A stretch of 64,000 nt of DNA. It comes from Actinomycetota bacterium. GTDB taxonomy: Bacteria; Actinomycetota; Thermoleophilia; Solirubrobacterales; Solirubrobacteraceae. This document shows positions 43,197 through 50,942 of this stretch, in pieces (the first letter of the stretch is position 1; each line of letters begins with the position of its first letter). The notes beneath the pieces were generated by a model. That model worked only from the letters and a program-made list of their open reading frames with translations, was not told the origin of the DNA and searched no databases. The stretch is taken from positions 930,001-994,000 of the forward strand of contig VAXW01000005.1 in assembly GCA_005884115.1 (NCBI GenBank), written 5' to 3'. A program made the position numbers and the translations under genes.

Positions 43197-43985
43197 TCAG
43201 CCGGGCTCAGAGATCACCAGCGCCAGCGCGCCGTCAAAGCTGTCCATGGCGCGCAAGTGGCCGTGCTGTTCATCCCACTCTCCCGACGCAAGCGACGCTG
43301 ACAGGCGCTCGACGATGCGCCGCTCCGCTCCCTCCTCGAGCAGCGCCCACATCGACTGCGCGCTGCGCACCGCAGGATCGAGCAGCCGCTCGGGGCGTCG
43401 CCAGAAGGCCTCGAAGAAGCCATCGCTGCAGTCGCCGGGCGTGGCGATGCGCTCCACGCGGGTGCGCCCGCCGAGGGCCGTGGCGACCGTGTCGAGTGCC
43501 GGGAAGCGCGGCAGCTCCTCGACCAGCCCCTCGTGCAGGTATTGGCGCTGCCACTCCGGCAGGCGCTCGAGCTCGAACGTGAAGATCACGACCGGCCCGC
43601 GCGCGACGCGCCGCAACTCGGCCAGTCCGCGCGCCCGGTCCCACCAATGGTGGATGGTCACGCACGCCATCGCCGCATCCACCGAGTTCTCATCCAGCGG
43701 CAGCGCTTCGGCTCGCGCGGCGATCGCCGGCGCCGCGCCGGGCGGGCGCTGAGCGCGCATCGTGGCGCTGGGCTCGACGGCCAGCACCCAGCGGTCGCGC
43801 GGCTCGTATGAACCGGTGCCCGCGCCGACGTTCAGAACCGTGTGCGCGTCGCCAAGCGCGGCGTGAATGCGGCTCGCGATCCGCGGATCGGCTCGGCGGT
43901 GCCGCGTGTAGGTGCGACCGTGCTGCTCGTAGTCGACACGCGCACTCGCCGGCCTGCGCGCGCCGCCCGGCGGGCGCCTACTCAT
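43197..43985 (-). CDS. Class I SAM-dependent methyltransferase
   Basis: 262-aa small-molecule methyltransferase. Motif I is TVLNVGAGTGSYEPRD, motif II WVLAVEPSATM, post-motif LPLDENSVDAAMACVTIHHWWDRARGLAELRRVARG and VVIFTFELERL. This is the Methyltransf_11-like pattern. The ATG at 43985 overlaps the stop of the upstream M48 protease gene by 8 nt, so the two are co-translated; a longer frame to 44132 is rejected because it runs through that gene. Substrate unknown. Confidence 0.85.
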   Translation of the reverse strand: MSRRPPGGARRPASARVDYEQHGRTYTRHRRADPRIASRIHAALGDAHTVLNVGAGTGSYEPRDRWVLAVEPSATMRAQRPPGAAPAIAARAEALPLDENSVDAAMACVTIHHWWDRARGLAELRRVARGPVVIFTFELERLPEWQRQYLHEGLVEELPRFPALDTVATALGGRTRVERIATPGDCSDGFFEAFWRRPERLLDPAVRSAQSMWALLEEGAERRIVERLSASLASGEWDEQHGHLRAMDSFDGALALVISEPG

Positions 43986-44955
43986 CCCCGCCGCGCGCCT
44001 TGCGCAGCCACTCCGCGAGCTGCTGGCCGGCGTCCTCAATCGAGCTGCCGAGATCGTTGAACGTCTCGCGGAACCGCTTCGCGTAGTGAGAGACCGCGTC
44101 GCTCGCCTCGGCGCGTGGATGCAGCGGCTCATCGCGGGAGATGAACTGGCCGTCCACGATGCGGTCGTAGTCGCCCGTCTTGACCCACTCCATCAGCTCG
44201 TGAACGCGCTGTACCGACATCGGGTGGGTGAGGTTGAGATCGATGAGCAGGCGCGAGAAGCGATCGAAGGGCGATGCCTTCTCGCGGTAGTCCTGGCCCT
44301 GCCGCATGAACACGTCGAGATCGAGCTGCGCAGCCTCTGCGCCCGCTGCGATCACCATCAAGAGGCGGCATACCGCGAGCGGGTCGCGCAGCACCAGCGC
44401 AGCGGCGCGGTCGCAGCTGAGCTCGGCAGCGCGGAACCACTCCATGAGCGCCGCGCGCAGCGGAAACAGCGGCAGTGGAATGCCCGGTAGCGCCGTGAGC
44501 CGCATCACGATCACGAGCGCGGTTCGGTAGAGCACGTGCTCCGAGAGCACGTGCCCGGCCTCGTGCGCAAACACGCCTCGCAGCTGCTCGGCATCGAGCA
44601 ACTGCACCAGCTCTGAGTTGACGACCACGATCGGCCGCCCCGCGCCGATCGTCAGCGCGTTCGCGATCGGGTACTGGGTGAGGTACAGCTCAGGAACCGG
44701 CTCGAGGTCAAGCGTCGCGTACGCGCGCGCGTGCGCGCGCCAAACGGCTGCAAGCTGATCCTCGCCCAGGCGTACCGCCGAGCCGAGCACGCCGCGCCGG
44801 ATCGCGCGCTCATAGCCGTACTCGATGATCTTCCCCACCACCGTGTCGAGGTGCGGGATCGACTTCAATGCCGCCGTCGCCGCGCGGTCGGCCGGGTGCT
44901 CGTAGGCCTTCGCCGAAATTCCCTTCAGCTGGTAGCCCTCGGCAGGAAGCGACAT
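43978..44955 (-). CDS. M48-family zinc metalloprotease
   Basis: 325-aa peptidase with the HExxH motif HEAGH at 131-135 and the third zinc ligand in AAELSCDRAA near 177. TIGAGRPIVVVNSELVQLL precedes it as in HtpX/Ste24-like M48 enzymes. A hydrophobic stretch (ALVIVMRLTALPGIPLPLFPLRAALMEWF, about 146-174) sits between the ligands and may be membrane-inserted. There is no N-terminal signal. The C-terminal part (HPMSVQRVHELMEWV) is family-typical. Likely a membrane quality-control protease; co-translated with a methyltransferase. Confidence 0.9.
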   Translation of the reverse strand: MSLPAEGYQLKGISAKAYEHPADRAATAALKSIPHLDTVVGKIIEYGYERAIRRGVLGSAVRLGEDQLAAVWRAHARAYATLDLEPVPELYLTQYPIANALTIGAGRPIVVVNSELVQLLDAEQLRGVFAHEAGHVLSEHVLYRTALVIVMRLTALPGIPLPLFPLRAALMEWFRAAELSCDRAAALVLRDPLAVCRLLMVIAAGAEAAQLDLDVFMRQGQDYREKASPFDRFSRLLIDLNLTHPMSVQRVHELMEWVKTGDYDRIVDGQFISRDEPLHPRAEASDAVSHYAKRFRETFNDLGSSIEDAGQQLAEWLRKARGGDE

Positions 44956-45083
44956 CGTCCGCGTACGCTAGCGCCCACACGAGCGCTGCCTCGCCCCCTG
45001 GCCCCACGCGGCAGCGCGCATCGCGTGCCTAGCCGCCGATTCGCAGCTCCTTTCAAGCGTGGCTCTCCGATGAGAACTTCGAC

Positions 45084-45161
45084 GCTGCCGGTGGTCCGGC
45101 AGCAGCGGCCGTCTGCACTCATCACTCAAAGCGCGCCGCCGGCGCCGAGCCGGCGACGCGC
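45084..45161 (+). other. Two strong hairpins upstream of the phosphotriesterase-like gene
   Basis: Hairpin A: GCTGCCGG (45084-45091) with CCGGCAGC (45096-45103), loop TGGT. Hairpin B: 13-nt arms 45131-45143 and 45149-45161, one mismatch, loop GCCGA. B ends 24 nt before the ATG. Both lie in the 230-bp divergent gap with the M48 gene, so they are not ordinary terminators and may be 5'-leader structures. Confidence 0.5.
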
Positions 45162-45185
45162 TCCCTCTATAGATTGCGCACCTGT

Positions 45186-46145
45186 ATGCCCCCCGTACAA
45201 ACCGTGCAGGGCGCGGTGCAATCGGATGAGCTCGGCGTCGTGCTCGTGCACGAGCACGTGCGCTTCCGCGACGAGGCCGTGGCCGCGGAGTGGCCCGCCC
45301 GCTACGACGCGCAGCTCGAACTCGACTCCGCGCTTGCGGCGGTGAGCGCCGCAAAGGAGCGCGGGGTGCAGACGATCGTCGATCCGACAGCCATGTTCGG
45401 CGGGCGGGACGTCCGCTTCATGAAGGAGGTCGCCGATCAGACCGGCGTGCGGATCGTGCCATGCACGGGCATCTACAGCTACGACTACCTGCCGCACTAC
45501 TTCGAGAACCGCGACGTCGACGTGATGGCCGAGCACTTCGTCTCGGACCTTCAGGAAGGCATCCAGGGCACCGAGATCAGGGCGGCGTTCTTGAAGTGCG
45601 CCGCGGACGCTCCCGGCGTCACCGAGCACGTCGAGAAGATCCACCGCGCCGTCGCGCGCGCCAGCCTCCAGACCGGCGCTGCCATCATGGCCCACTCGAT
45701 GCCCGCCGTCGCCACGGGGCCCCGCCAGGTGGAGATCTTCGAGGAGGAGGGCGTCGATCTCGCGCGCGTGCAGATCGCGCACTGCGGCGACACCGACGAC
45801 GTCGACTACATCGAGCGCCTGATCGAGAAGGGCGTCTACGTCGGGCTCGACCGCTACGGGCTCGAGATGTTCCTGCCGATCGAGCGCCGCAACGCGACCG
45901 CCGCCGAGCTGCTGCGGCGCGGGCACGCGCAGAAGCTGATGATCTCGCAGGACTACTGCGCCACCATCGACTGGTTCCCGCCCGAGGCCGAGGCCGTTTT
46001 CGAGAGCCAGGGAGCGATCCGCAAGTGGTCGATGACCCTCGTCTTCGACGAGGTCGTACCCGCCCTGCGCGAGCAAGGGGTGATGGACGACCAGGTCGTT
46101 CGCACCGTGTTCGTCGAGAACCCCGCGCGCTGGCTGAGCGCATGA
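45186..46145 (+). CDS. Phosphotriesterase-family amidohydrolase (PLL/lactonase-like)
   Basis: 319-aa binuclear-metal TIM-barrel hydrolase. Metal residues: HEH at 22-24, the carboxylated Lys in IRAAFLKCAAD, His in IMAHSMP, His in VQIAHCGDTDD and Asp in LMISQDYCA. This is the phosphotriesterase-related set; many such proteins hydrolyse lactones, including quorum signals, or phosphotriesters promiscuously. ATG 45186 is chosen; a TTG at 45174 is possible. The next gene, an alpha/beta hydrolase, overlaps by 4 nt (ATGA), suggesting a hydrolytic pathway for one compound. Confidence 0.9.
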   Translation: MPPVQTVQGAVQSDELGVVLVHEHVRFRDEAVAAEWPARYDAQLELDSALAAVSAAKERGVQTIVDPTAMFGGRDVRFMKEVADQTGVRIVPCTGIYSYDYLPHYFENRDVDVMAEHFVSDLQEGIQGTEIRAAFLKCAADAPGVTEHVEKIHRAVARASLQTGAAIMAHSMPAVATGPRQVEIFEEEGVDLARVQIAHCGDTDDVDYIERLIEKGVYVGLDRYGLEMFLPIERRNATAAELLRRGHAQKLMISQDYCATIDWFPPEAEAVFESQGAIRKWSMTLVFDEVVPALREQGVMDDQVVRTVFVENPARWLSA

Positions 46146-46990
46146 GGGCGGGCCGCGTCGAGGTCGATTCGATCGGCTCGCCCGTGATCGAAGCCGGCCC
46201 CGAAGGCGAGCGCGAGGCGGTCGTGTTCGTGCACGGAAACCCAGGCTCGCGCACCGACTGGACCGCGCTCGTATCTGCCGTCGGCGCCCTCGGCCGGGCG
46301 GTGGCGCTCGACATGCCGGGCTTCGGCCAGGCCGACAAGCCGCGGCGGCTGCCATACGAAGTCCCGGCGTACGCGAGCTTCCTGCACGGCGCCATGGCGC
46401 AGCTCGGCATCGAGCGAGCGCACCTCGTGCTGCACGATTTCGGCGGGCCCTTCGGGCTGACGTGGGGCCTCGAGCATCCCGACTCGTGGGCGAGCGTCGT
46501 GCTCATCAACGTCGGCGTGCTGCCTGGCTACCGCTGGCACACGATGGCGCGGCGCTGGCGCACCCCCGTGCTCGGCGAGCTCGTGAACGCCTGGATACCG
46601 CGCTCGGCATGGCGGCGAGCGATGCAGCGCTCCAACCCCAAAGGCCTGCCACCCGAGTTCGTCGACAAGATGTACAACGACTTCGACCGCAGCACGCGCC
46701 GCGCCGTGCTCGCGCTATACCGCGCCACCGGCGACCCCGCCAGGCTGGCGAGCGAGCTCGGTCCGTCGATCGCGGCGCTGGCCAAGCCCGCGCTCGTGGT
46801 ATGGGGAGCCAAGGACCCCTACGCGAGCGTCCAGTACGCCGAACGCCAGCGCGAGTTCTTCGACGTCGAGGAGCTCGTGATCATGCCCGACAGCGGTCAC
46901 TGGCCCTTTATCGACGACCCCGAGCCGGTCGAGCAGGCCGTGGTCTCGTTCCTGCGGCCACGCGTGCAGCGGCAGGCGGCCAGCGGGTGA
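46142..46990 (+). CDS. Alpha/beta hydrolase, haloalkane dehalogenase/epoxide hydrolase-like
   Basis: 282 aa. The oxyanion region HGNPGSRTDW (31-40) and the nucleophile elbow LHDFGGPFG have Asp (Asp99) instead of Ser, as in haloalkane dehalogenases and epoxide hydrolases. The acid is probably in VVWGAKDPY and the His in MPDSGHWPFID. A cap region lies at about 125-205. The Asp nucleophile excludes ordinary esterases. Overlap by ATGA with the phosphotriesterase-like gene implies coordinated production. The exact substrate (halide or epoxide) is not decidable from sequence. Confidence 0.87.
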   Translation: MRAGRVEVDSIGSPVIEAGPEGEREAVVFVHGNPGSRTDWTALVSAVGALGRAVALDMPGFGQADKPRRLPYEVPAYASFLHGAMAQLGIERAHLVLHDFGGPFGLTWGLEHPDSWASVVLINVGVLPGYRWHTMARRWRTPVLGELVNAWIPRSAWRRAMQRSNPKGLPPEFVDKMYNDFDRSTRRAVLALYRATGDPARLASELGPSIAALAKPALVVWGAKDPYASVQYAERQREFFDVEELVIMPDSGHWPFIDDPEPVEQAVVSFLRPRVQRQAASG

Positions 46991-47040
46991 GGCGCGCGGT
47001 CCTGGAGTGGCCAGGCCCGCCGGGATCGCCCGAGGCTCCG

Positions 47041-47085
47041 ATGGCAGGCGCGCTTGGTAGGGTGCGCCGCGAGGTGGCGCGCTGA
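47041..47085 (+). other. Possible 14-codon upstream ORF overlapping a CTG start
   Basis: ATG GCA ... CGC TGA encodes MAGALGRVRREVAR. Its TGA overlaps a CTG at 47082-47084 (CTGA) in the frame of the following hydrolase, and GAGGTGG lies about 4 nt before that CTG. This mimics the ATGA/GTGA/TTGA couplings seen elsewhere in the window. Confidence 0.25.
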
Positions 47086-47204
47086 CGTCCGGCCAGAAGA
47101 GCCCCGAGCCCGCAGAGCGGCCGCCGGCGGCTCCGCGTCCGGCTCGCGTCGCTGCGCTACCGCAGCAGTTCGACGAGTGGCAGATCGAGCTGCACGGCCG
47201 ACAC

Positions 47205-48092
47205 GTGATCTACCGCGTGGCTGGCAAGGGCCCGCCGGTCGTGCTGATCCACGGCATGCTCAACTCCTCGAGCCACTGGCGCTCGGTGGCGCTGACCCTC
47301 GCCAGCGACTACACCGTGATCGCACCCGACCTGATCGGCCACGGCGACTCCGCCGCACCGCGCGGCGACTACTCGCTGGGGGCGCACGCCGCGAGCATCC
47401 GCGACCTGCTCGCCGCGATCGGCATCGATCGCGCAACCGTCGTCGGCCACTCGCTCGGTGGAGGGGTGGCGATGCAGTTCTTCTACCAGTTCCCCCAGCG
47501 CGTCGAGCGCCTGGTGCTGATCTCGAGCGGCGGCCTCGGACACGAGGTCAGTCCCATGCTGCGCACCGCTGCCCTGCCCGGCGTTTCAGGACTTCTGTCG
47601 CTGACGATCCACCCGCGACTGCTCGCGCGGCTGCGAGCGCTAGGGCACACGATGCGCCAGCACGGCATGGGGTCCGGCGTGTATGTGGAGGCGATCGCGC
47701 GCGCTCTCTCGCCGCTCGAGAACGCCGATGCGCGCGGAGCCTTCCTGCACACGCTGCGCTCCGTCATCGACATCCACGGCCAGCGCGTGAGCGCCACCGA
47801 CCGCCTGTACCTGCTCGAGTCGATGCCGACCATGATCGTGTGGGGCGAGCGCGACCACACGATTCCGCTCGAGCACGGGCGCCGCGCACATGCCGCGATC
47901 CCGCATAGCCGTTTCCGCACGCTCCCCGACGCCGCGCACTTCCCCCACCTCGAGGATCCCGACGGGCTCTCCGTCCTGCTGCGCGACTTCCTCCACGACA
48001 CCAAGCCCGCCGCGATCGCCGATCAAGACTGGGGCACGATTCTCGCAAGGCGCTCGCCCAGATCGCGCCGGGCGGGGACGGCCGCGGCCTAG
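47205..48092 (+). CDS. Alpha/beta hydrolase (Ser nucleophile)
   Basis: At least 295 aa. HGMLNSSSHWRS gives the oxyanion loop, VGHSLGGGVA the nucleophile elbow with Ser, WGERDHTIP the acid and DAAHFPHLEDP the catalytic His. Likely a lipase/esterase or C-C hydrolase. The first standard start is GTG 47205, but it cuts the first beta strand: the in-frame codons upstream encode LPQQFDEWQIELHGR, typical for the family, and are open back to a stop at 47058. The only start-like codon there is CTG 47082, with GAGGTGG before it. The true N-terminus is therefore probably 41 codons longer. Confidence 0.85.
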   Translation: MIYRVAGKGPPVVLIHGMLNSSSHWRSVALTLASDYTVIAPDLIGHGDSAAPRGDYSLGAHAASIRDLLAAIGIDRATVVGHSLGGGVAMQFFYQFPQRVERLVLISSGGLGHEVSPMLRTAALPGVSGLLSLTIHPRLLARLRALGHTMRQHGMGSGVYVEAIARALSPLENADARGAFLHTLRSVIDIHGQRVSATDRLYLLESMPTMIVWGERDHTIPLEHGRRAHAAIPHSRFRTLPDAAHFPHLEDPDGLSVLLRDFLHDTKPAAIADQDWGTILARRSPRSRRAGTAAA

Positions 48093-48104
48093 GCATCGCC
48101 GCGG

Positions 48105-48659
48105 CTACGCTCGCACCTTCGTCCTCGACCACTCCGCCTTGTGGGCGCGCTTCGCCGCCTGGTAGGACTCGAGCGCTGCGTGCGAGTCGACGTCGCCAAG
48201 CGTGGGATGCGTTGGAATGAGGCCCTGCGCCGCGGCTACGCCGAAGCGCTTCGCAAGCACCGACCCGAGCGCCTTCACCTTCATCGCGCCGAAGCCCGGG
48301 AGCGCCGCGATGTTGGCGCGCAGGGTCGCTGCGTCAGGCGCTTCGCTCCACACGCGATCTGCCTCGCCGCCGTACTCGTCTCGCACGTGCGCGGCCAGCG
48401 CGTGCACGCGCTGCGCCATTTTCGCGGGGAAGCGGTGGATCGCCGGTTTCTGCCTGAACACCGGCTCCAGATCAGTTGCCGCTAAACGCGCCGGCTCGAG
48501 CGACCCGAGCCGTTCGCGTAGGCGCTGCGGCCCGAGGAACGCCTGCTGGACGGTCACCTGTTGATCGAGCGCGAAGCCGATCAGCAGCGCCATCGGATCT
48601 GAGGCGATCAGCTCGTTTGCCTCGTCGGAGTCGGTGAAGTGGAGGCGGTCGGGCACCAC
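48105..48659 (-). CDS. HhH-GPD-type DNA base-excision protein
   Basis: 184-aa protein of the helix-hairpin-helix GPD superfamily, often misnamed HesB-like in actinobacteria. ELIASDPMALLIGFALDQQVTVQQAF at the start and the hairpin LPGFGAMKVKALGSVLAKRFG (about 120-140) support it. HPTLGDVDSHAALESYQAAKRAHKAEW carries an Asp in the position of the catalytic residue of this fold. No iron-sulfur Cys cluster is present. It probably excises or recognises damaged bases. It is divergent from an NTF2-like gene only 9 bp away. Part of its 5' end is duplicated downstream. Confidence 0.82.
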   Translation of the reverse strand: MVPDRLHFTDSDEANELIASDPMALLIGFALDQQVTVQQAFLGPQRLRERLGSLEPARLAATDLEPVFRQKPAIHRFPAKMAQRVHALAAHVRDEYGGEADRVWSEAPDAATLRANIAALPGFGAMKVKALGSVLAKRFGVAAAQGLIPTHPTLGDVDSHAALESYQAAKRAHKAEWSRTKVRA

Positions 48660-49186
48660 TCGATCCTAATGGGAATACTGCCCGAGGTGTCCGAGAACGC
48701 GGAGCTGGTGCGTGGCTGGCACAAGGCCGCGGAAAAGGCGACCAATCTCGATCGCGTGGAGGATCTGTTGGCGCTCACCCACCCCGAGTTCGAGATGACC
48801 GAGTCAAGCGCCCTGCCGGGCGCCGCCCGCGTGAAGGGGCTCGAGGCGCTGCGCAGGTATTGCTACGGGTGGGCGAGGAACTGGTCGGAGTGGGAGTGGC
48901 GCGAGGAGGAGCTGGTCGATCTGCCGCCAGATCGGGTGATGTTCGACGCGACGCTGCGACTGAGGGGATTGCGCAGCTCGATCTGGGTCGAGCATCGCTG
49001 GGTTTACCTGTTCGTGATTCGCGATGGTCTCATCCTGCGCGACGACGGCTTCCTGACCAAGGAGGAAGCCCTCGGCAACGCCTCCTCGGAGTCGGGCGTC
49101 GAGCGATAGGTTCAGCCTTCGACCGACCAATGTTGATCGAGCGCGAAGCCGATCAGCAGCGCCATGGGTCTGAGGCGATCAGCTCG
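48559..49186. repeat. Dispersed direct repeat of about 57 bp (48559-48615 and 49131-49186)
   Basis: The two segments share GTTGATCGAGCGCGAAGCCG and the rest of 57/56 nt with one substitution and a 1-nt indel. Copy 1 is the 5' coding end of the glycosylase gene; copy 2 lies behind the NTF2-like gene. Confidence 0.9.
48669..49109 (+). CDS. NTF2-like (SnoaL-type) protein
   Basis: 146-aa cone-shaped alpha+beta barrel candidate: VSENAELVRGWHKAAEKATNLDRVEDLLALTHPEFEMTESSALPGAARVKGLEALRRYCYGW, then beta strands ending HRWVYLFVIRDGLILRDDGFLTKEEAL. The pattern is that of SnoaL/NTF2 stress-type proteins. Function within this huge fold group is unknown. ATG 48669 is used; an earlier frame start overlaps the divergent glycosylase gene. 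Confidence 0.78.
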   Translation: MGILPEVSENAELVRGWHKAAEKATNLDRVEDLLALTHPEFEMTESSALPGAARVKGLEALRRYCYGWARNWSEWEWREEELVDLPPDRVMFDATLRLRGLRSSIWVEHRWVYLFVIRDGLILRDDGFLTKEEALGNASSESGVER

Positions 49187-49387
49187 GTAGAGCTTCGCGA
49201 GCTCGACGAGAGCCGTGTTCTTGCGCATACCCGACCCAGCGCAGTCGGCGAGCGCAGCGACGCTCGCGTAGCCGCGGACACGTGGCTCATCTTCGTCCTT
49301 CGTGAGGAGCAGATCATAGAGGGGCGAGTGTTTGCCAATGCGGTCGAGGCTCTCGCTTACCCGCATCGCTCCGCACCCGAGCCATGA
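49130..49387 (+). pseudogene. Chimeric remnant: glycosylase fragment joined to NTF2-like C-terminal half
   Basis: 85-codon frame. Its first 18 codons are the antisense of the duplicated glycosylase 5' end. From about codon 19 on (VELRELDESRVLAHTRPSA, ADTWLIFVLREEQIIEGRVFANAVEAL) it reads like the second half of an NTF2/SnoaL protein. It lacks the N-terminal helices needed for that fold and has no ribosome-binding site. Best explained as a duplicated glycosylase-NTF2 divergent unit that suffered an internal deletion. Confidence 0.6.
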
Positions 49388-49461
49388 TCGCCCCACCCCA
49401 GCCACAGCCTGCGGGGACGCGGTGTGCAACTGTTGCGTCGCGCGCGTGTTTGATCGGGTAT

Positions 49462-50310
49462 ATGACGCAAATGAGACTGAAGCCAACCAGACGTACGCAC
49501 ACAGCCTTTTTCGCGGCACTCGGCCTGATCGCTCTCGCGGCGCCGGCGGTCGCGTCGGCTGAAGAAATCCCCACGCCGACGATCAAGGTCAAGGCCAAGG
49601 CGGTCCCGATCCCCGGCTTCCCCGGCACCGGGAACTTCTACGGCAAGGGCGCCGCTGTCGAAAGCACCTTCGAAATCGAAGGATCAGGCTACGGCGCTAC
49701 GCCGCAGAACCCCAAAGGCGGGATCCCGCCGCTCTCGGCCGTGAACGTCTTTTTGCCGAAGGGCGTCAAGCTCCACCCGCAGGGCTTCGCCCAGTGCAGC
49801 GAAGCGACGCTCAAGTCCGTGGGCCCCAGCGGCTGCCCGAAGAAAGCCGTCGCGAGTCCGACCGGCAGCGTGCTCGGAGAAGTGACGTTCGGCAGCGAAC
49901 GCGTACCCGAGGAAGCGACCTTGCAGGCCTTCTTCGCACCGGGCGGCGGCCTGTTGTTCTTTACTCACGGCTCGACTCCCGTGAGCCTTGAAATCGTCTC
50001 GACTGGGCACTGGGTCAGAGCCTCGGGCAAATACTCGTGGGAGCTGAAGACGCTCGTGCCGCCGGTCGCCTCGGTGCCGGGCGCTCCGCTCGCGTCGGCC
50101 AGGAAGATCCACATCAAGGTCGGCGCGGCGTTCCGCAAGCACGGCAAAGTGGTCCCCTACGGCACCGTTCCCAAAAAAGGCGAATGCCCGCACGGCGGCT
50201 TCTTCGGAAAGGTCGAAGTGACGTTCGGCGGTTCAAACAGCTTCGGCGAATTCGGCATCCCGCCGATAACCGTCACCAAGGTGATCCGGGTGCCCTGCCC
50301 AAAGCGGTAG
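49462..50310 (+). CDS. Secreted protein of unknown function (beta-rich, Solirubrobacterales-type)
   Basis: 282 aa with signal peptide (THTAFFAALGLIALAAPAVASA, cleavage before EEIP). The mature part is beta-rich: PTIKVKAKAVPIPGFPGTGNFYGKGAAVESTFEI, LSAVNVFLPKGVKLHPQGFAQCSE, GCPKKAVASPTGSVLGEVTFGSERV, GGGLLFFTHGSTPVSLEIVSTG and a final GECPHGGFFGKVEVTFGG. Paired Cys residues suggest disulfides. I recognise the style from exported proteins of this order, which have no assigned function. The start is ATG 49462 or 49471. Confidence 0.75.
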   Translation: MTQMRLKPTRRTHTAFFAALGLIALAAPAVASAEEIPTPTIKVKAKAVPIPGFPGTGNFYGKGAAVESTFEIEGSGYGATPQNPKGGIPPLSAVNVFLPKGVKLHPQGFAQCSEATLKSVGPSGCPKKAVASPTGSVLGEVTFGSERVPEEATLQAFFAPGGGLLFFTHGSTPVSLEIVSTGHWVRASGKYSWELKTLVPPVASVPGAPLASARKIHIKVGAAFRKHGKVVPYGTVPKKGECPHGGFFGKVEVTFGGSNSFGEFGIPPITVTKVIRVPCPKR

Positions 50311-50329
50311 AGCGGTACAGACGTTTTCC

Positions 50330-50360
50330 GACCGCCGCCAGCCCGACGCCGGCGGCGGTC
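50330..50360. terminator. 10-bp stem hairpin between convergent genes
   Basis: GACCGCCGCC (50330-50339) pairs with GGCGGCGGTC (50351-50360), 11-nt loop, in the 66-bp gap between the secreted-protein gene (plus) and the VOC gene (minus). No T-tract; a bidirectional terminator is inferred from position. Confidence 0.55.
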
Positions 50361-50376
50361 ACATTCTCACGGCCGG

Positions 50377-50820
50377 TCAGCCCCGCTGCGACCAGGGAAC
50401 GATGCCCAGCTCCGGTTTCGGTGAGGCATCGAGCATCGCGATGTACTCGAGCATGTGCCTGTCGGGGTCCTCGAAGTAGATGGCCGCAGCAGGCATCCAT
50501 CCGATCACGCTCGGCTCATCCGTCGGCTCGCCGAAGAAGGACAGCGGCTGGATGCCTTCGGCCCGCAGGCGGCCGGGAGCGGCGCGCACGTCTTCGAGCG
50601 CCATCGCGAAGGCGACGTGCAGCCGCATGCCCATCGGGGCCGAGCCGATCGACCACAACCCGAGCATCGCCTGTCCCGGCCGGCCGATCCAGTGAAACGC
50701 GGCGCCACGCTCGGGCAGCTCGAGGGCGACCGGCAGTCCGACGACGTCGCGGTAAAAGGAGACCGAGCGCTCGAGGTCCGCGACGGTCAGATGTGTCTCG
50801 AATAATCCGTGGACGCCCAC
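50377..50820 (-). CDS. VOC-family (glyoxalase/dioxygenase-fold) protein
   Basis: 147-aa vicinal-oxygen-chelate protein. Two beta-alpha-beta-beta-beta halves: FETHLTVADLERSVSFYRDVVGLPVA with metal-like His10, then RLHVAFAMALEDVRAAPGRL with a second His, and IYFEDPDRHMLEYIAM with Glu. These fit the H/H/E metal set of glyoxalase I, fosfomycin-resistance and extradiol dioxygenase relatives. The substrate is not predictable. Start is GTG. Confidence 0.85.
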   Translation of the reverse strand: MGVHGLFETHLTVADLERSVSFYRDVVGLPVALELPERGAAFHWIGRPGQAMLGLWSIGSAPMGMRLHVAFAMALEDVRAAPGRLRAEGIQPLSFFGEPTDEPSVIGWMPAAAIYFEDPDRHMLEYIAMLDASPKPELGIVPWSQRG

Positions 50821-50942
50821 GTGAGTCCGATCCTACCCCCACGGCCGAGGCGGGCGACCGCGAGGCGACGCGGCGGGTGCGATCGCGCGGCGAGCCGCTC
50901 GGGCTTGCCACTAATGCTGCGGACGGCCGGCTGATCACCTCG

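Noticed and set aside
44708..44745. Alternating CG/GC-rich run (GTACGCGCGCGCGTGCGCGCG)
   Set aside because: It lies within the M48 protease coding sequence and codes for ordinary residues (RAHARAYATLD); a structural role is not supported.
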